64,000 bases of DNA from Chitinophagales bacterium (GCA_026936105.1 JAIXKI010000002.1:263556-327555), one strand, 5' to 3'; positions 9,040 to 18,409 are shown, numbered from the stretch's first letter. Notes: a model not told the origin generated them from the sequence alone. Numbers and translations are program-made.

Positions 9040-10236
9040 TCAAAGGATGCTCTTCACTTTGAATTCCACCATGATCAATTCTCCGTTTCTCCTGATGAAG
9101 ATTTTTACCTTCTCCCTGATCCGCTCCAAGGCGATCTTGTAGGATGTAAGGTTTTGAGAAAAATCTGAATTGATTGCCACCACAATATCTCCTTCTTTTA
9201 ATCCTCCTGCTTCCGCCGGTGATCCTTTGGCTACATCACCTATCAATATTTCATTATTGATCTTATAAAGTTCAATACCGGTATAGGAATAATCAAACGG
9301 CTCATTGATATGAGAGTTGGGCTTTAAATAAATATCCCTTTTAGGATAATTCAGGATCAGATTGAACCGCCGCAATACATCATTGCCGATCAATCCCCCG
9401 AGAAAAGGGTAAGAGGTAACATTGAAGTCATCATCAAAGATCAGTACCGGCACTCTCCTGAAATGATACGGACCGATCTTGAGTTCTTTGATCACGGTCA
9501 GGTCCAGATCAAGTTTACCTCCCAGCCCTTCTGCCTGCTTTTTAAAAAATTTTCTTTTCTTTCCTATCAGGGCGCTGTCTTCAACAAAATCCCGGTTCAA
9601 CATAAGACAAAGCCCTGCACCAATATCAAAAAGAAAACGGGTGGAAGCTGTTCTCGCATCTTTGAGACGGAGGTTGGTGACCGGTAAAGTGTTGAGCATA
9701 GGTTTAAACAGATAACCACCTTTCGGATAACGAAACGTACCGCTGCTGTAAAAATCGATCCTGGAACTGTCATAGTTCACTTTCACAATGTAGCGGTTCA
9801 GCAATGAATATCCAATGATGCCATCAACCCGCACACCGTACACCTGGGTCAGTATTTCATAATCGTTCACATGAAAATCAAGATTGGTGGTTGTAAGCCC
9901 GTTAATATGCAAGGTGTGATTAAAAAGAAAACTCACCTTTTTTATCCCTGCCACTCCCCTGATGGTCCGGTCGGTAGGCTCGGGTTTTAACTGAAGATAT
10001 TCGGCTGTCGTTGAATCGAGAGAAATGCCGCTGCTACCGGTATCAAGGATAAAATTCAGAGTGTCGGGAAAATTATCCAGTTGTGCTTTCATCATGATGA
10101 CACCACCGATGAGTTGTTCAAAAGGTATGCGGGTTAAAAAACGGGACGGAGCTTCAATAAATTCTTCCTGCCCTTTCACCCGCACAGAAACGGATAAAAG
10201 AGAAAAAAACAGAATAAAGAAAATGAACCTTTTCAT
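9040..10236 (-). CDS. Retropepsin-like aspartyl protease with PDZ domain, secreted
   Basis: A 398-aa protein: signal peptide (residues 1-23), then two aspartyl-protease half sites, the first with F-I-L-D-T-G-S-S-G (about residues 62-70) and the second with the looser F-L-F-D-I-G-A-G, then a C-terminal PDZ domain (about 315-395; GSPAEAGGLKEGDIVVAINS). This arrangement is the Bacteroidota family of aspartyl protease/PDZ proteins, thought to act in the cell envelope. The second site has Ile where the classical motif has Thr, so only one fully canonical DTG is present. It stands alone between an M16 operon and a divergent esterase. Confidence 0.85.
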   Translation of the reverse strand: MKRFIFFILFFSLLSVSVRVKGQEEFIEAPSRFLTRIPFEQLIGGVIMMKAQLDNFPDTLNFILDTGSSGISLDSTTAEYLQLKPEPTDRTIRGVAGIKKVSFLFNHTLHINGLTTTNLDFHVNDYEILTQVYGVRVDGIIGYSLLNRYIVKVNYDSSRIDFYSSGTFRYPKGGYLFKPMLNTLPVTNLRLKDARTASTRFLFDIGAGLCLMLNRDFVEDSALIGKKRKFFKKQAEGLGGKLDLDLTVIKELKIGPYHFRRVPVLIFDDDFNVTSYPFLGGLIGNDVLRRFNLILNYPKRDIYLKPNSHINEPFDYSYTGIELYKINNEILIGDVAKGSPAEAGGLKEGDIVVAINSDFSQNLTSYKIALERIREKVKIFIRRNGELIMVEFKVKSIL

Positions 10237-10561
10237 AATGATGGTTTAAGCGTTCAGGGCTCATTGAATAATGACAATATTTTATATGTTATTGCTGCAG
10301 CAATTTTATCCCCTTACTAAATTTAACCCCTTTTTTTACAGGTATCAAATTCTTTTAGTATCGTTATATGTTTATCTGAACTGAAAAAAACATCACGGTT
10401 TCCGGCAGCTCAGGTTTCTGATCTCCCGCCGGGAAACAGATTTAATATTCAATGCCGGTATGATCTCAATCGTGGATCTGGTCTTTGTATGAGAGTGGTT
10501 ATTTATCAAAATTTAAAATCTAATTTTAATCACTATTTTTTCACTTCAAAAATCCATCAGG
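10237..10561. other. Divergent intergenic region (325 nt)
   Basis: This stretch separates the aspartyl protease (minus) from the esterase (plus) and should hold both promoters. I see no open frame that looks coding and no strong TAnnTTTG box. A perfect 14-bp palindrome ATTGCTGCAGCAAT lies at 10291-10304; it could be a regulator site but nothing ties it to a known protein. Confidence 0.5.
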
Positions 10562-11344
10562 ATGCATTTAGCAAAGATCAGGATCGCAACAGTCATGCTG
10601 ACCTTTATCATCTTTTTTATCAGTTCCGGCAATTCTCAGGCACAACCCTCCAGGTTCAGCGCTCTCAGGTATATTAAAGACGGCGACACTTTAAATTACC
10701 GTTTATTGTTTCCCGACTATGACACCTTCAGAAAATATCCGCTTGTTGTCTTTCTGCACGGTGCCGGTGAACGTGGAAATGATAATGAAGCTCAACTCAA
10801 ATGGGGTGTTACCAATTTCGCCACCGATGAAGCCATGTCGCATCATCCTGCTTTTGTGCTGGCGCCGCAGTGTCCCGAAAAAATGCAGTGGTCCAATACC
10901 ACACCTTCGGCAAACGGAACGGATCTCCGGTTAAGTGCCGAGCCGTCAAAGCCCATGTCGCTGGTGATATCGCTCGTTCATGAACTGATCAGACAAAACA
11001 GGATAGACATGAACCGGATTTTTATCACCGGACTGTCTATGGGAGGTTATGGAACTTTCGATGCCATCATGCGTTATCCCGGTCTGTTTGCTGCCGCAGT
11101 GCCTGTTTGCGGAGGCGGCGACACTTCAAAGGCTTCTCTTATAGCTCACATCCCGATATGGATGTTTCATGGAGCAGATGATACGGTGGTAAGCCCTGAA
11201 TTTTCCATCAACATGACAAGAGCCTTGTTCCATGCAGGCGCAAGGCCCGGGTTCACTCTATACCCCGGAGTAGGGCATTTTGCCTGGCTGGCTGCTTACT
11301 CAGATCAGCAAATGATTGAATGGATGTTCAGTCAACATAAATAA
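10562..11344 (+). CDS. Secreted alpha/beta-hydrolase (esterase / prolyl-oligopeptidase type)
   Basis: A 260-aa protein with an N-terminal signal peptide (residues 1-27, ending S-Q-A-Q). The alpha/beta-hydrolase signature is complete: oxyanion region V-F-L-H-G-A-G-E-R-G, nucleophile elbow G-L-S-M-G-G, an acid in H-G-A-D-D, and a C-terminal G-V-G-H-F catalytic His. It resembles the dienelactone hydrolase / phospholipase-carboxylesterase group often found beside carbohydrate degradation genes (feruloyl or acetyl esterases). The substrate is not visible. It converges with nagA, 28 nt downstream. Confidence 0.82.
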   Translation: MHLAKIRIATVMLTFIIFFISSGNSQAQPSRFSALRYIKDGDTLNYRLLFPDYDTFRKYPLVVFLHGAGERGNDNEAQLKWGVTNFATDEAMSHHPAFVLAPQCPEKMQWSNTTPSANGTDLRLSAEPSKPMSLVISLVHELIRQNRIDMNRIFITGLSMGGYGTFDAIMRYPGLFAAAVPVCGGGDTSKASLIAHIPIWMFHGADDTVVSPEFSINMTRALFHAGARPGFTLYPGVGHFAWLAAYSDQQMIEWMFSQHK

Positions 11345-11372
11345 CCGGAATCGCCTGTTGAGAAAAATTATT

Positions 11373-12476
11373 TTATAAGATAACCCGGACAACATCCAGG
11401 TTGTTGTCAAGTACCGTAAGATTTGTTGCATATCCTTTCCTGATTCTTCCCAGGCTATCACCCATCTTCATTACCCGTGCCGGATACAAACTGCACATGC
11501 GCAGCGCTTCCGCCAGATCTATATGACAATGAGATACCAGCTTTTGAACTGACCTTGCCATGGTCAATGCCGAACCGCTTAATATTCCTGCTGACTCATA
11601 TTTATCACCGGACAGGTGATGCTGATAATAACCTCTGTCTGTTTCAGTCACAGCATCAGTAATCACAAACAAGCGGTCGCCCATTGCTTTTTTGGCAATA
11701 CGTATGGCTGCAAAGTCAACATGGTATCCATCAGGGATAATGCTTGCCATTGCCGAAGGATGATCCATAATGGCTCCCACCAATCCGGGACTACGGTGCT
11801 GCAGTGGGCTCATGGCATTATACAAATGAGTGGAAGTGGTGATAGCGGCATCAAATCCTTTCATCGCCTCTTCATAAGTGGCATTGCTGTGGCCTGCAGA
11901 AAGAATGACATCATAAGAAAGGATCAGTTCAATGATTTCCCTGCTGCACACTTCCGGAGCCACGGTGATCATTTTGATCACTCCTTTTCCGTAATTCAAT
12001 AATTCTTTTACTTCCTCTTTAGTTGGGACTTGAATTAATGACTCTATATGTGCTCCCCGTTTTACAGGATTAAGCCAGGGGCCTTCGATATGCAATCCTA
12101 AAATGCCTTCTCCTCCCTGTTTCCAATAATCTTTCACCGCATCAATGCACTTAAAAAAAACTTCTTTGGTATTGGTGGCCACCGCAGCGAGGCAATATGC
12201 TGTTCCGCCTTCCCTGCAATGTTTATTCAGCAATGCCAGGGAATCAGCATCCGGATAAACTGCCAGTAGTTTTCCATAAGCGCCGTAGATCTGAAGATCA
12301 ATAAAAGAAGGAACTATAATGTTTCCTGAAAAGTTTTTAGTAACCGGTCCCGGCTTCAACTGTTTCAACGGAACCACTTCTTTGATAACCCCGGCTTCTG
12401 CTATGATGGCATGATCCACCAGCCATTCCTCTCCCGTAAAGATCCTGTCTGCAATATAGATTTCCTGTCCCTGCAT
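11373..12476 (-). CDS. nagA: N-acetylglucosamine-6-phosphate deacetylase
   Basis: A 367-aa amidohydrolase that removes the acetyl group from GlcNAc-6-phosphate to give glucosamine-6-phosphate, used in amino-sugar breakdown and cell-wall recycling. Diagnostic sequence: G-L-H-I-E-G-P-W (metal-binding Glu), A-G-H-S-N-A (His ligand), H-L-Y-N-A-M-S-P-L (second His), and the catalytic Asp in I-T-D-A. Length matches the family. No nagB or transporter gene is nearby, so it is a single-gene unit. A TAnnTTTG box at 12488-12495 lies 11 nt upstream of the ATG. Confidence 0.93.
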   Translation of the reverse strand: MQGQEIYIADRIFTGEEWLVDHAIIAEAGVIKEVVPLKQLKPGPVTKNFSGNIIVPSFIDLQIYGAYGKLLAVYPDADSLALLNKHCREGGTAYCLAAVATNTKEVFFKCIDAVKDYWKQGGEGILGLHIEGPWLNPVKRGAHIESLIQVPTKEEVKELLNYGKGVIKMITVAPEVCSREIIELILSYDVILSAGHSNATYEEAMKGFDAAITTSTHLYNAMSPLQHRSPGLVGAIMDHPSAMASIIPDGYHVDFAAIRIAKKAMGDRLFVITDAVTETDRGYYQHHLSGDKYESAGILSGSALTMARSVQKLVSHCHIDLAEALRMCSLYPARVMKMGDSLGRIRKGYATNLTVLDNNLDVVRVIL

Positions 12477-12487
12477 TTTTTTACAAA

Positions 12488-12495
12488 CAAAAATA
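12488..12495 (-). promoter_or_regulatory. Bacteroidota -7 box for nagA
   Basis: On the minus strand this reads TATTTTTG, a full match to TAnnTTTG. It ends 11 nt before the nagA ATG, so the 5' leader would be very short. No convincing -33 TTTG was found at the usual distance. Confidence 0.5.
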
Positions 12496-12597
12496 GCTTA
12501 GTTCGGCCTATGTTATTCTCCTGTAAAAAATATCACTCAAAGTTTTTTATTCTTAATTTCATTTGCATTTTGTAAAACAATTTCAAAATGCTCTTGC

Positions 12598-15105
12598 ATG
12601 AAAGTTCAAAATACTTTCTGGAAAGACAATATTGACATCTGGTATCATCGGTTGAATTCTTCTGCCGCAGGGCTCAGTACTGAAGGTGCGGAGGCTGTTT
12701 TTAAACAGAGCGGTCGTCAGAAAAGAAAAGCAAGTCATTTTGAAAAAGATGTTCGTTTGTTTTTAGGGCAATTCAAAAGCCCTTTGATGTTGCTGCTGAT
12801 TGCCGCAGTGATCCTCTCGGGCTTCCTCGGCGATCAATCCGATGTGTTCATCATCTCTTTTATCATTCTCTCCACCACGATTATGAGTTTTTTCCAGGAA
12901 AGAAATGCAGGGAGGGTGGTGGAAAAACTTCAGTCACTGATCTCAATAAAAAGCACGGTATTGCGTGACGGCCGCCCGGCGGAATTACCTGCCGACCAGA
13001 TCGTTCGCGGTGATGTTCTTTTATTCAAAGCCGGAGATGTGATCCCCGCTGATTGTCTTCTTATCGAGTCCAATGAGATACACGCAAATGAAGCAAGCCT
13101 CACGGGTGAATCATTCCCTGTCTCAAAAAAAGCAGGAGCAATAGATGAAAAAACGCCATTGGCAAAACGAAAAAACTGCCTGTGGGAGGGATCCAGTGTG
13201 GTAAGCGGAACAGGCAAGGCCCTGGTGATACAAACCGGTTCTCACACCGTCTTTGGGGGTATTGCACAAAGTGCATCCTTTTCTGTTGAAACAAGTTTTG
13301 AAAAAGGGATCAAGCACTTCGGTTATTTCCTGATGAGAATCACTCTTGTTTTATCCATCTTTATCCTTGTTGTCAACCTGCTGTTTCACCGCCCGCTAAT
13401 AGATTCTTTGTTGTTCGCCCTGGCATTGGCAGTGGGCATGGCTCCTGAACTGCTGCCTGCCATCAACACCATAGCCATGTCTGCCGGAGCCAAGAGGATG
13501 CTGAAGAAAAAAGTGATCGTAAAAAAATTATCATCCATCCAGAATCTCGGAGAAGTAAATCTCTTATGCACAGACAAGACAGGCACTATTACGGAAGGCT
13601 GCATAGTTGTATCAGGGGTTTATGATGCCGCGGGAAAAGAGAGCGATCTTGCAAAACAACTGGCTTTTCTGAATGCCGATCTGGAATCGGGTTATGAAAA
13701 CCCCATTGACGGCGCTCTGAGAAATTTAAAACTTACGCTCCCCTTTCAACCTAAAAAACTGGGTGAGGTTCCTTATGATTTTACCCGGAAATGCCTGGGC
13801 ATTGCGGTGGACACCGGTACTGAAAAATTATTGATCACAAAGGGAGCTGTGAAAAATATTTTAGAGATGTGCAGCAGGGTGCAGATCAATAATGATGAAA
13901 CCGGGCCCATAGAAAAATATTCGGAGCAAATCCAGGACCGGTTCGTTCAATTCGGGCAAAACGGTTTTCGGGCAGTAGGTATATGTTATAAAAAGATCAC
14001 CACGAACAAAATAACCAAAGACGATGAGACCGAAATGATCTTTGCCGGCTTTATTGCCTTGCAGGATCCGGTAAAATCAGGGATTACAAACGCATTGGAT
14101 GCTTTGAACAAACTTCAGGTGGGAGTGAAGATCATTACCGGCGATAACAGAATAGTGGCTTCCAGTATAGGGAAAAGCATTGGCATTCCTTCTCCCGTCA
14201 TTTTATCGGGAGATGAAATTGATTCGATGAGTACGGAAGCCCTGGAGATTAAAGCCATGGCCACACATATTTTCGCCGAAGTGGAGCCCCGCCAGAAAGA
14301 AAGGATCATACAGGCGCTCCGGAAAAATTTTTCAGTGGCCTATATGGGTGATGGTATCAATGATGTGGGCGCCATCAATGCGGCAGATGTCGGCATCTCG
14401 GTGGATAATGCCACCGATGTAGCCCGTGAAGCAGCAGATTTTGTATTGCTGGAAAAAAAACTGATGGTCCTTGCTGACGGAATCAGGGAGGGCAGAAAAA
14501 CATTTGCCAATACCCTGAAATATATTTTTATAAACACAGGAGCAACATTCGGTAATGTATTCAGCGTAGCCGGCGCATCGTTGTTCCTTCCTTTCCTGCC
14601 CATGCTGCCCAAACAAATTTTATTGACCAACTTCCTGACCGACTTTCCGTTTTTGTCCGTTGCCTCAGACAATGTAGATGAAGATCAACTGGAACATCCG
14701 GGCAAATGGAACATGAAGCTGATCCGGAATTATATGGTGTTCTTCGGCATTCACAGTTCTCTTTTCGACCTGATCACTTTCCTTACCCTGCTGCATGTAT
14801 TGCACGTCAGGGAAAGCGTTTTTCAAACCGGATGGTTCATCGAGTCTTCGCTTACCGAGTTGCTCATACTTTTCATTATACGCACCCGGAAATCTTTTAT
14901 AAAGAGTTTGCCGGGAAAATATCTTATCTGGCTCGGGCTTCTTGCCCTGGTGCTGACGATCGTATTACCCTATCTTCCTTTTTGGGACGACCTGGGCCTG
15001 GTGCCGTTGACGGCAAAAGTTCTATTCACAATGACAGGCATTGTAATATTATACGCTCTCACCGCCGACCTGCTGAAAGTGTGGTTCTTCAGAAAATTTA
15101 TCTGA
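12598..15105 (+). CDS. mgtA: P-type ATPase, magnesium-importing type (P3B)
   Basis: An 835-aa cation ATPase. Visible parts: N-terminal cation ATPase domain, actuator motif L-T-G-E-S (about 169-173), phosphorylation site D326-K-T-G-T, nucleotide-binding domain, hinge G-D-G-I-N-D, and about ten membrane helices. The C-terminal segment N-F-L-T-D-F-P...P-G-K-W then F-F-G-I-H-S-S-L-F-D resembles the MgtA/MgtB family (NFLYD...; P..SS.FD..T), which moves Mg2+ into the cell, more than SERCA-type pumps. The MgtA call is therefore reasonable, but another divalent ion is possible. A 164-aa lipoprotein gene follows after 12 nt. Confidence 0.82.
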   Translation: MKVQNTFWKDNIDIWYHRLNSSAAGLSTEGAEAVFKQSGRQKRKASHFEKDVRLFLGQFKSPLMLLLIAAVILSGFLGDQSDVFIISFIILSTTIMSFFQERNAGRVVEKLQSLISIKSTVLRDGRPAELPADQIVRGDVLLFKAGDVIPADCLLIESNEIHANEASLTGESFPVSKKAGAIDEKTPLAKRKNCLWEGSSVVSGTGKALVIQTGSHTVFGGIAQSASFSVETSFEKGIKHFGYFLMRITLVLSIFILVVNLLFHRPLIDSLLFALALAVGMAPELLPAINTIAMSAGAKRMLKKKVIVKKLSSIQNLGEVNLLCTDKTGTITEGCIVVSGVYDAAGKESDLAKQLAFLNADLESGYENPIDGALRNLKLTLPFQPKKLGEVPYDFTRKCLGIAVDTGTEKLLITKGAVKNILEMCSRVQINNDETGPIEKYSEQIQDRFVQFGQNGFRAVGICYKKITTNKITKDDETEMIFAGFIALQDPVKSGITNALDALNKLQVGVKIITGDNRIVASSIGKSIGIPSPVILSGDEIDSMSTEALEIKAMATHIFAEVEPRQKERIIQALRKNFSVAYMGDGINDVGAINAADVGISVDNATDVAREAADFVLLEKKLMVLADGIREGRKTFANTLKYIFINTGATFGNVFSVAGASLFLPFLPMLPKQILLTNFLTDFPFLSVASDNVDEDQLEHPGKWNMKLIRNYMVFFGIHSSLFDLITFLTLLHVLHVRESVFQTGWFIESSLTELLILFIIRTRKSFIKSLPGKYLIWLGLLALVLTIVLPYLPFWDDLGLVPLTAKVLFTMTGIVILYALTADLLKVWFFRKFI

Positions 15106-15117
15106 AAATTTAAAATC

Positions 15118-15612
15118 ATGATAAAAGTTTTTACAACGGTTCTGTTATCCTTTTTATTCTTCTCATGTAATAATGATTCTTCAGGCATAAAAAAACTGCA
15201 ATCAAGGATAGACAGCCTCGAACAAAAAGTTAACAACAGTTATAAACCCGGATTCGGCGAATTCATGTCTGCCATTCAGGTTCATCATGCCAAACTGTGG
15301 TTTGCAGGCATAAATGAAAACTGGGACCTTGCCGATTTTGAGATCCATGAGATCATGGAAAACATTGATGATATCAAAAAATATGAAACAGATCGCAGTG
15401 AATCCAACTCCATCTCGATGATCGAACCGGCATTAGATACCGTGAATGCCGCGATCCGGAAAAAAGATATAGCCCGGTTCAAAAACAGTTTTGTTTTGCT
15501 AACTAATTCCTGTAATACCTGCCACCAAGACGTGAACTATTCTTTTAATGATGTGAAAATTCCCGATTCACCTCCTTTTTCCAACCAGGTTTTTAAGAAA
15601 AAAGAAAAATGA
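15118..15612 (+). CDS. Lipoprotein with a CxxCH heme-binding motif
   Basis: A 164-aa predicted lipoprotein: hydrophobic signal and lipobox ending at C17 (F-F-S-C), followed by a short coiled coil (about 24-40) and helical segments. Near the C terminus is C132-N-T-C135-H136, the classic covalent heme c attachment motif, preceded by a helix, as in cytochrome c prime-like four-helix proteins. I infer a membrane-anchored, periplasm-facing monoheme protein; the sixth ligand is not identified. It is 12 nt downstream of the P-type ATPase and probably in the same transcript, a partnership I cannot explain. Confidence 0.65.
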   Translation: MIKVFTTVLLSFLFFSCNNDSSGIKKLQSRIDSLEQKVNNSYKPGFGEFMSAIQVHHAKLWFAGINENWDLADFEIHEIMENIDDIKKYETDRSESNSISMIEPALDTVNAAIRKKDIARFKNSFVLLTNSCNTCHQDVNYSFNDVKIPDSPPFSNQVFKKKEK

Positions 15613-15618
15613 TCTGCC

Positions 15619-16308
15619 TCAGGAAATGACAAAGCGGTAACCGATCCCTTTAATGGTTATGATCTCCAGCGAAGGATCATCTTTTAAATAACTACGGAGT
15701 TTGGTGATATACACATCGAGGTTTCTTGAATTGAAGAAAGAATCATTTCCCCAGAGAAGGTTAAGGATGTCTTTCCGGTCAATGACCTTGTCCCGGTTCA
15801 GGTACAGGAGTTTCAAAAGTTCACTTTCCCGGTAAGAAAGTTTTTTCTCTTCCTTGCCATGACTCAGTATCTGGCGGTTCACCTGGAAACTGTATTTACC
15901 CATCGTCACTGTGTCGCCACTGATCTTGTTGGGGCTTTCGGTTTTAGTGCGTAACAGGTTTTGAATCCTGACGATCAGCTCTTCCATGCTGAAAGGCTTC
16001 CGTATGTAATCATTCCCTCCCATGTTGAAACCTTTCACCACATCTTCCGTCTGTGTCTTTGCTGTCAGAAAAATTATGGGAACATCTTCATTCATTTCCC
16101 TTATCTCATCAGCAATGGTGAAACCGTCTTTATTGGGAAGCATCACATCAAGCACACAAATATCCGGCTGTGATTTTTTGAACAGGTCAACCGCTTTTCC
16201 TCCGTCACTTTCCATGATCACTTCAAAGCCGCGGCTCTCCAGGCTTTCCTTGACGATCTTGCCGAGGAACAGTTCATCTTCCACATAAAAAACTTTTGTC
16301 CTGCTCAT
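15619..16308 (-). CDS. OmpR/PhoB-family response regulator
   Basis: A 229-aa two-domain regulator. The receiver domain (1-120) has the acidic pair E-D near the N terminus, the phospho-acceptor Asp in C-V-L-D-V-M-L (about residue 53), and the conserved Thr and Lys (F-L-T-A-K, I-R-K-P-F). The C-terminal winged helix (about 130-228) ends in the family phrase G-I-G-Y-R-F. It should bind DNA once phosphorylated by the histidine kinase encoded 49 nt upstream. Target genes are not evident. Confidence 0.93.
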   Translation of the reverse strand: MSRTKVFYVEDELFLGKIVKESLESRGFEVIMESDGGKAVDLFKKSQPDICVLDVMLPNKDGFTIADEIREMNEDVPIIFLTAKTQTEDVVKGFNMGGNDYIRKPFSMEELIVRIQNLLRTKTESPNKISGDTVTMGKYSFQVNRQILSHGKEEKKLSYRESELLKLLYLNRDKVIDRKDILNLLWGNDSFFNSRNLDVYITKLRSYLKDDPSLEIITIKGIGYRFVIS

Positions 16309-16357
16309 ACATTCAATGAATATGGATCATGCCGTTTTGGAATCATGGCACAGCCCT

Positions 16358-17839
16358 TTATGCTTGTTGCCTGGGCAATGTAATGATAAATTTACTTCCT
16401 GCCTCCGGCTGGCTTTCCACATGTATCGTTCCCCTGTGTTTTTGCACCACTTGCGCCACATAGCTCAACCCCAATCCATAACCCTTGGCATCATGCTTGT
16501 CGCCTGTCGGCACTCTGAAGAATTTTTCAAATACTTTGTCTTTGTATTCCTGCTGTATCCCGATGCCATTGTCGGAAACACTCAATACAACATTTGTTTC
16601 ATCTCCTTTCATTTCCACTTTTATCGAAGGATCATCCTTGCTGTATTTTAATGCATTGTCCAGTAAATTAAAAACCACGCTGAGCAGATGAAGCCTGTCG
16701 CCCTTCAGGTGCAGGTCGCCATCAGCAGTTATGGTACAGCCGGCATGATATTTTTCCAGTTGCAGCCGCATGGAAGAGACCACTTCATCCACGATCTCTT
16801 TAAGATTCACTGTTTCATATTTCAATTCAATCTCTTTCTTTTCAAACATAGAAAGCTTGAGCACCTTATCCACCAGCAGGCTGAGCCTTTGCAACTCATT
16901 GGAAGAAATATCCAGGTATTCCCGGGTACGTTGCGGATCCTGGATGGCATTAAAATTTTTCAAAGCCTCAATGGCCACACCTACAGTTGCGATCGGTGTC
17001 TTCAGCTCATGGGTAATGTTGCTGATGAATTCATTTTTCAACAGTGCCAGTTTTTTCTGACGGATCAGGCTTCGGTACAACAACAGGAATGATAAAATGG
17101 TAATCCCTACCAGAAAAATTGAAAAGATGACCGGTGAAATGATCTGTTTTATCAGGTAAGGGAACAGGTTTCCCAATTCCATTTTATAAGTGATCGGGTG
17201 CAGAAAACCTACTGTTACCACATTGGAGCCGGGCTCATAAAAATGCATTTCGGCACTGTCCAGCCGGATCACGGTGAAAGGCACTTTTATTTTTTGTTTT
17301 TGCAAGGCTTCCGAATAAGCTGCCGTAATCTCTTTTACCTTCAGGGTGTCCTGCAGGGAATCTACATCTGATAAAAAACGCATCATGTATTCTCCACGGC
17401 CCCAATCACCTCGCATTCCCGGAAATCTTTTATAAGGAGAAAGTGAATCTCCTTTTTTATCCATGCTTATATCCATTTGAAAGTTCATCCCCGGCTCACG
17501 GGGAACCTTCTTGAAAAGCGAATCCCTGATCTTGTCCTGGATGGCCTTGATGGTATTGGCCAGGTTTTGTTTGGTTTCCGTATCACGGTCAAAGAATTCC
17601 TGCGATCTTTCTCCGTTCATATTCCGTCCTCTCATAAAAGCACTGTCCGGAAAAAATTTACCCAGCTTTATTTTGGAAGCCTGAAGGTTCCGTACTGTTG
17701 AAACAAAAGCCACTTCGGTCTTAAACTTAAGGTTCTTTTTCTCCCGGTCATAGCTTTGCTTCAGCCAGTATACCTGGAAGCCTGCAATACCGATTATGGT
17801 AATCGCCATCAAAACTGCCAGCCAGTAAAGTCTTTTCAT
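16358..17839 (-). CDS. Sensor histidine kinase
   Basis: A 493-aa membrane kinase. Two membrane helices (about 5-25 and 232-255) enclose a roughly 200-residue periplasmic sensor that I do not recognise. The dimerisation domain carries the phospho-acceptor in N-I-T-H-E-L-K-T-P; the ATPase domain has the N box L-L-D-N-A-L-K-Y-S, G1 D-N-G-I-G-I and G2 G-Y-G-L-G-L. It pairs with the response regulator encoded just downstream. A TAAATTTG box lies 10 nt upstream of the ATG at 17850-17857. Confidence 0.93.
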   Translation of the reverse strand: MKRLYWLAVLMAITIIGIAGFQVYWLKQSYDREKKNLKFKTEVAFVSTVRNLQASKIKLGKFFPDSAFMRGRNMNGERSQEFFDRDTETKQNLANTIKAIQDKIRDSLFKKVPREPGMNFQMDISMDKKGDSLSPYKRFPGMRGDWGRGEYMMRFLSDVDSLQDTLKVKEITAAYSEALQKQKIKVPFTVIRLDSAEMHFYEPGSNVVTVGFLHPITYKMELGNLFPYLIKQIISPVIFSIFLVGITILSFLLLYRSLIRQKKLALLKNEFISNITHELKTPIATVGVAIEALKNFNAIQDPQRTREYLDISSNELQRLSLLVDKVLKLSMFEKKEIELKYETVNLKEIVDEVVSSMRLQLEKYHAGCTITADGDLHLKGDRLHLLSVVFNLLDNALKYSKDDPSIKVEMKGDETNVVLSVSDNGIGIQQEYKDKVFEKFFRVPTGDKHDAKGYGLGLSYVAQVVQKHRGTIHVESQPEAGSKFIITLPRQQA

Positions 17840-18182
17840 AATTAGTTTTCAAATTTAGAATATAGTTCCCTGTCGTTCCATTTCAATTAACCTTTATTAA
17901 CCTTAATGAAAGGTGGGTTAACATAGACTGCGAGGACGGCTAAATTTTTTGATTGAAAATAAAAAATAAGAGGTGGCTATCGGCCACACTGAATTTTATT
18001 GGATATTACTTTTCAATTGCTTCGTGCCGCCACTAACCGGGATCGCTTTATCGTATTCAGAACAGGTGTTTTTACGAAATTTTTAAAGAATATCATTTTT
18101 AACTTTAAAACAAGAGTAAAAATTAGCGCATCAAAAAATTATTGTATAATTTTCCTTTCCTTTTTTCGTTACATAGAAATTA
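17840..18182. other. Divergent intergenic region (343 nt)
   Basis: This lies between the histidine kinase (minus) and the 56-aa gene (plus). It is AT-rich with no credible coding frame. It holds the kinase -7 box near the left end, a small 5-bp hairpin GTGGC-TATCG-GCCAC at 17973-17987 without a T-run directly after it on either strand, and a TATAAT-like stretch near 18144. Confidence 0.5.
17850..17857 (-). promoter_or_regulatory. Bacteroidota -7 box for the histidine kinase operon
   Basis: The minus strand reads TAAATTTG, a TAnnTTTG match ending 10 nt before the kinase ATG. A TTG on the minus strand at 17884-17886 is 26 nt further upstream, slightly outside the usual 17-23 nt spacing. Confidence 0.45.
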
Positions 18183-18353
18183 ATGACCGTAATTATGAAG
18201 AATAAACGTATCGAACATGCCTATGAACAGGCAAAGATCTATCATCAGTATTACAAACCTTCCCTGAATGTCTTTCTTTTGCTAAAATCGGTATTGGCCG
18301 TCCTCATCACAGGCTCTTCCAATGCCGCTGAAAGTTATACCAGGAGAAAATAA
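18183..18353 (+). CDS. Small protein of 56 aa, unknown
   Basis: A short frame starting at ATG 18183 (alternative ATG at 18195, giving 52 aa). The product begins with basic and aromatic residues (K-N-K-R-I-E-H-A-Y-E-Q-A, then Y-H-Q-Y-Y), has one hydrophobic stretch (V-F-L-L-L-K-S-V-L-A-V-L-I-T-G) and ends S-Y-T-R-R-K. I do not recognise it. What argues that it is real is a strong rho-independent terminator starting 27 nt after the stop on the same strand, with no other gene it could serve. It could also be a small RNA whose transcript happens to contain a frame. Confidence 0.5.
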   Translation: MTVIMKNKRIEHAYEQAKIYHQYYKPSLNVFLLLKSVLAVLITGSSNAAESYTRRK

Positions 18354-18380
18354 AATACTTCTTACTAATCCATACATTAT

Positions 18381-18409
18381 AAATGTCCGCTGGTTGGCGG
18401 ACATTTTTT
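18381..18409 (+). terminator. Rho-independent terminator of the 56-aa gene
   Basis: A perfect 10-bp stem, AAATGTCCGC (18381-18390) with GCGGACATTT (18397-18406), loop TGGTTG, merging into a run of six T (18404-18409). It is one of the clearest terminators in the window. Confidence 0.88.

Noticed and set aside
17973..17987. Hairpin GTGGC-TATCG-GCCAC
   Set aside because: Only 5 bp and no T-run immediately after it on either strand, so not called a terminator.
17999..18205. 68-codon frame overlapping the 56-aa gene start
   Set aside because: Begins at a rare codon in AT-rich promoter-like DNA, is rich in Phe/Ile/Lys by composition, and overlaps a better candidate.
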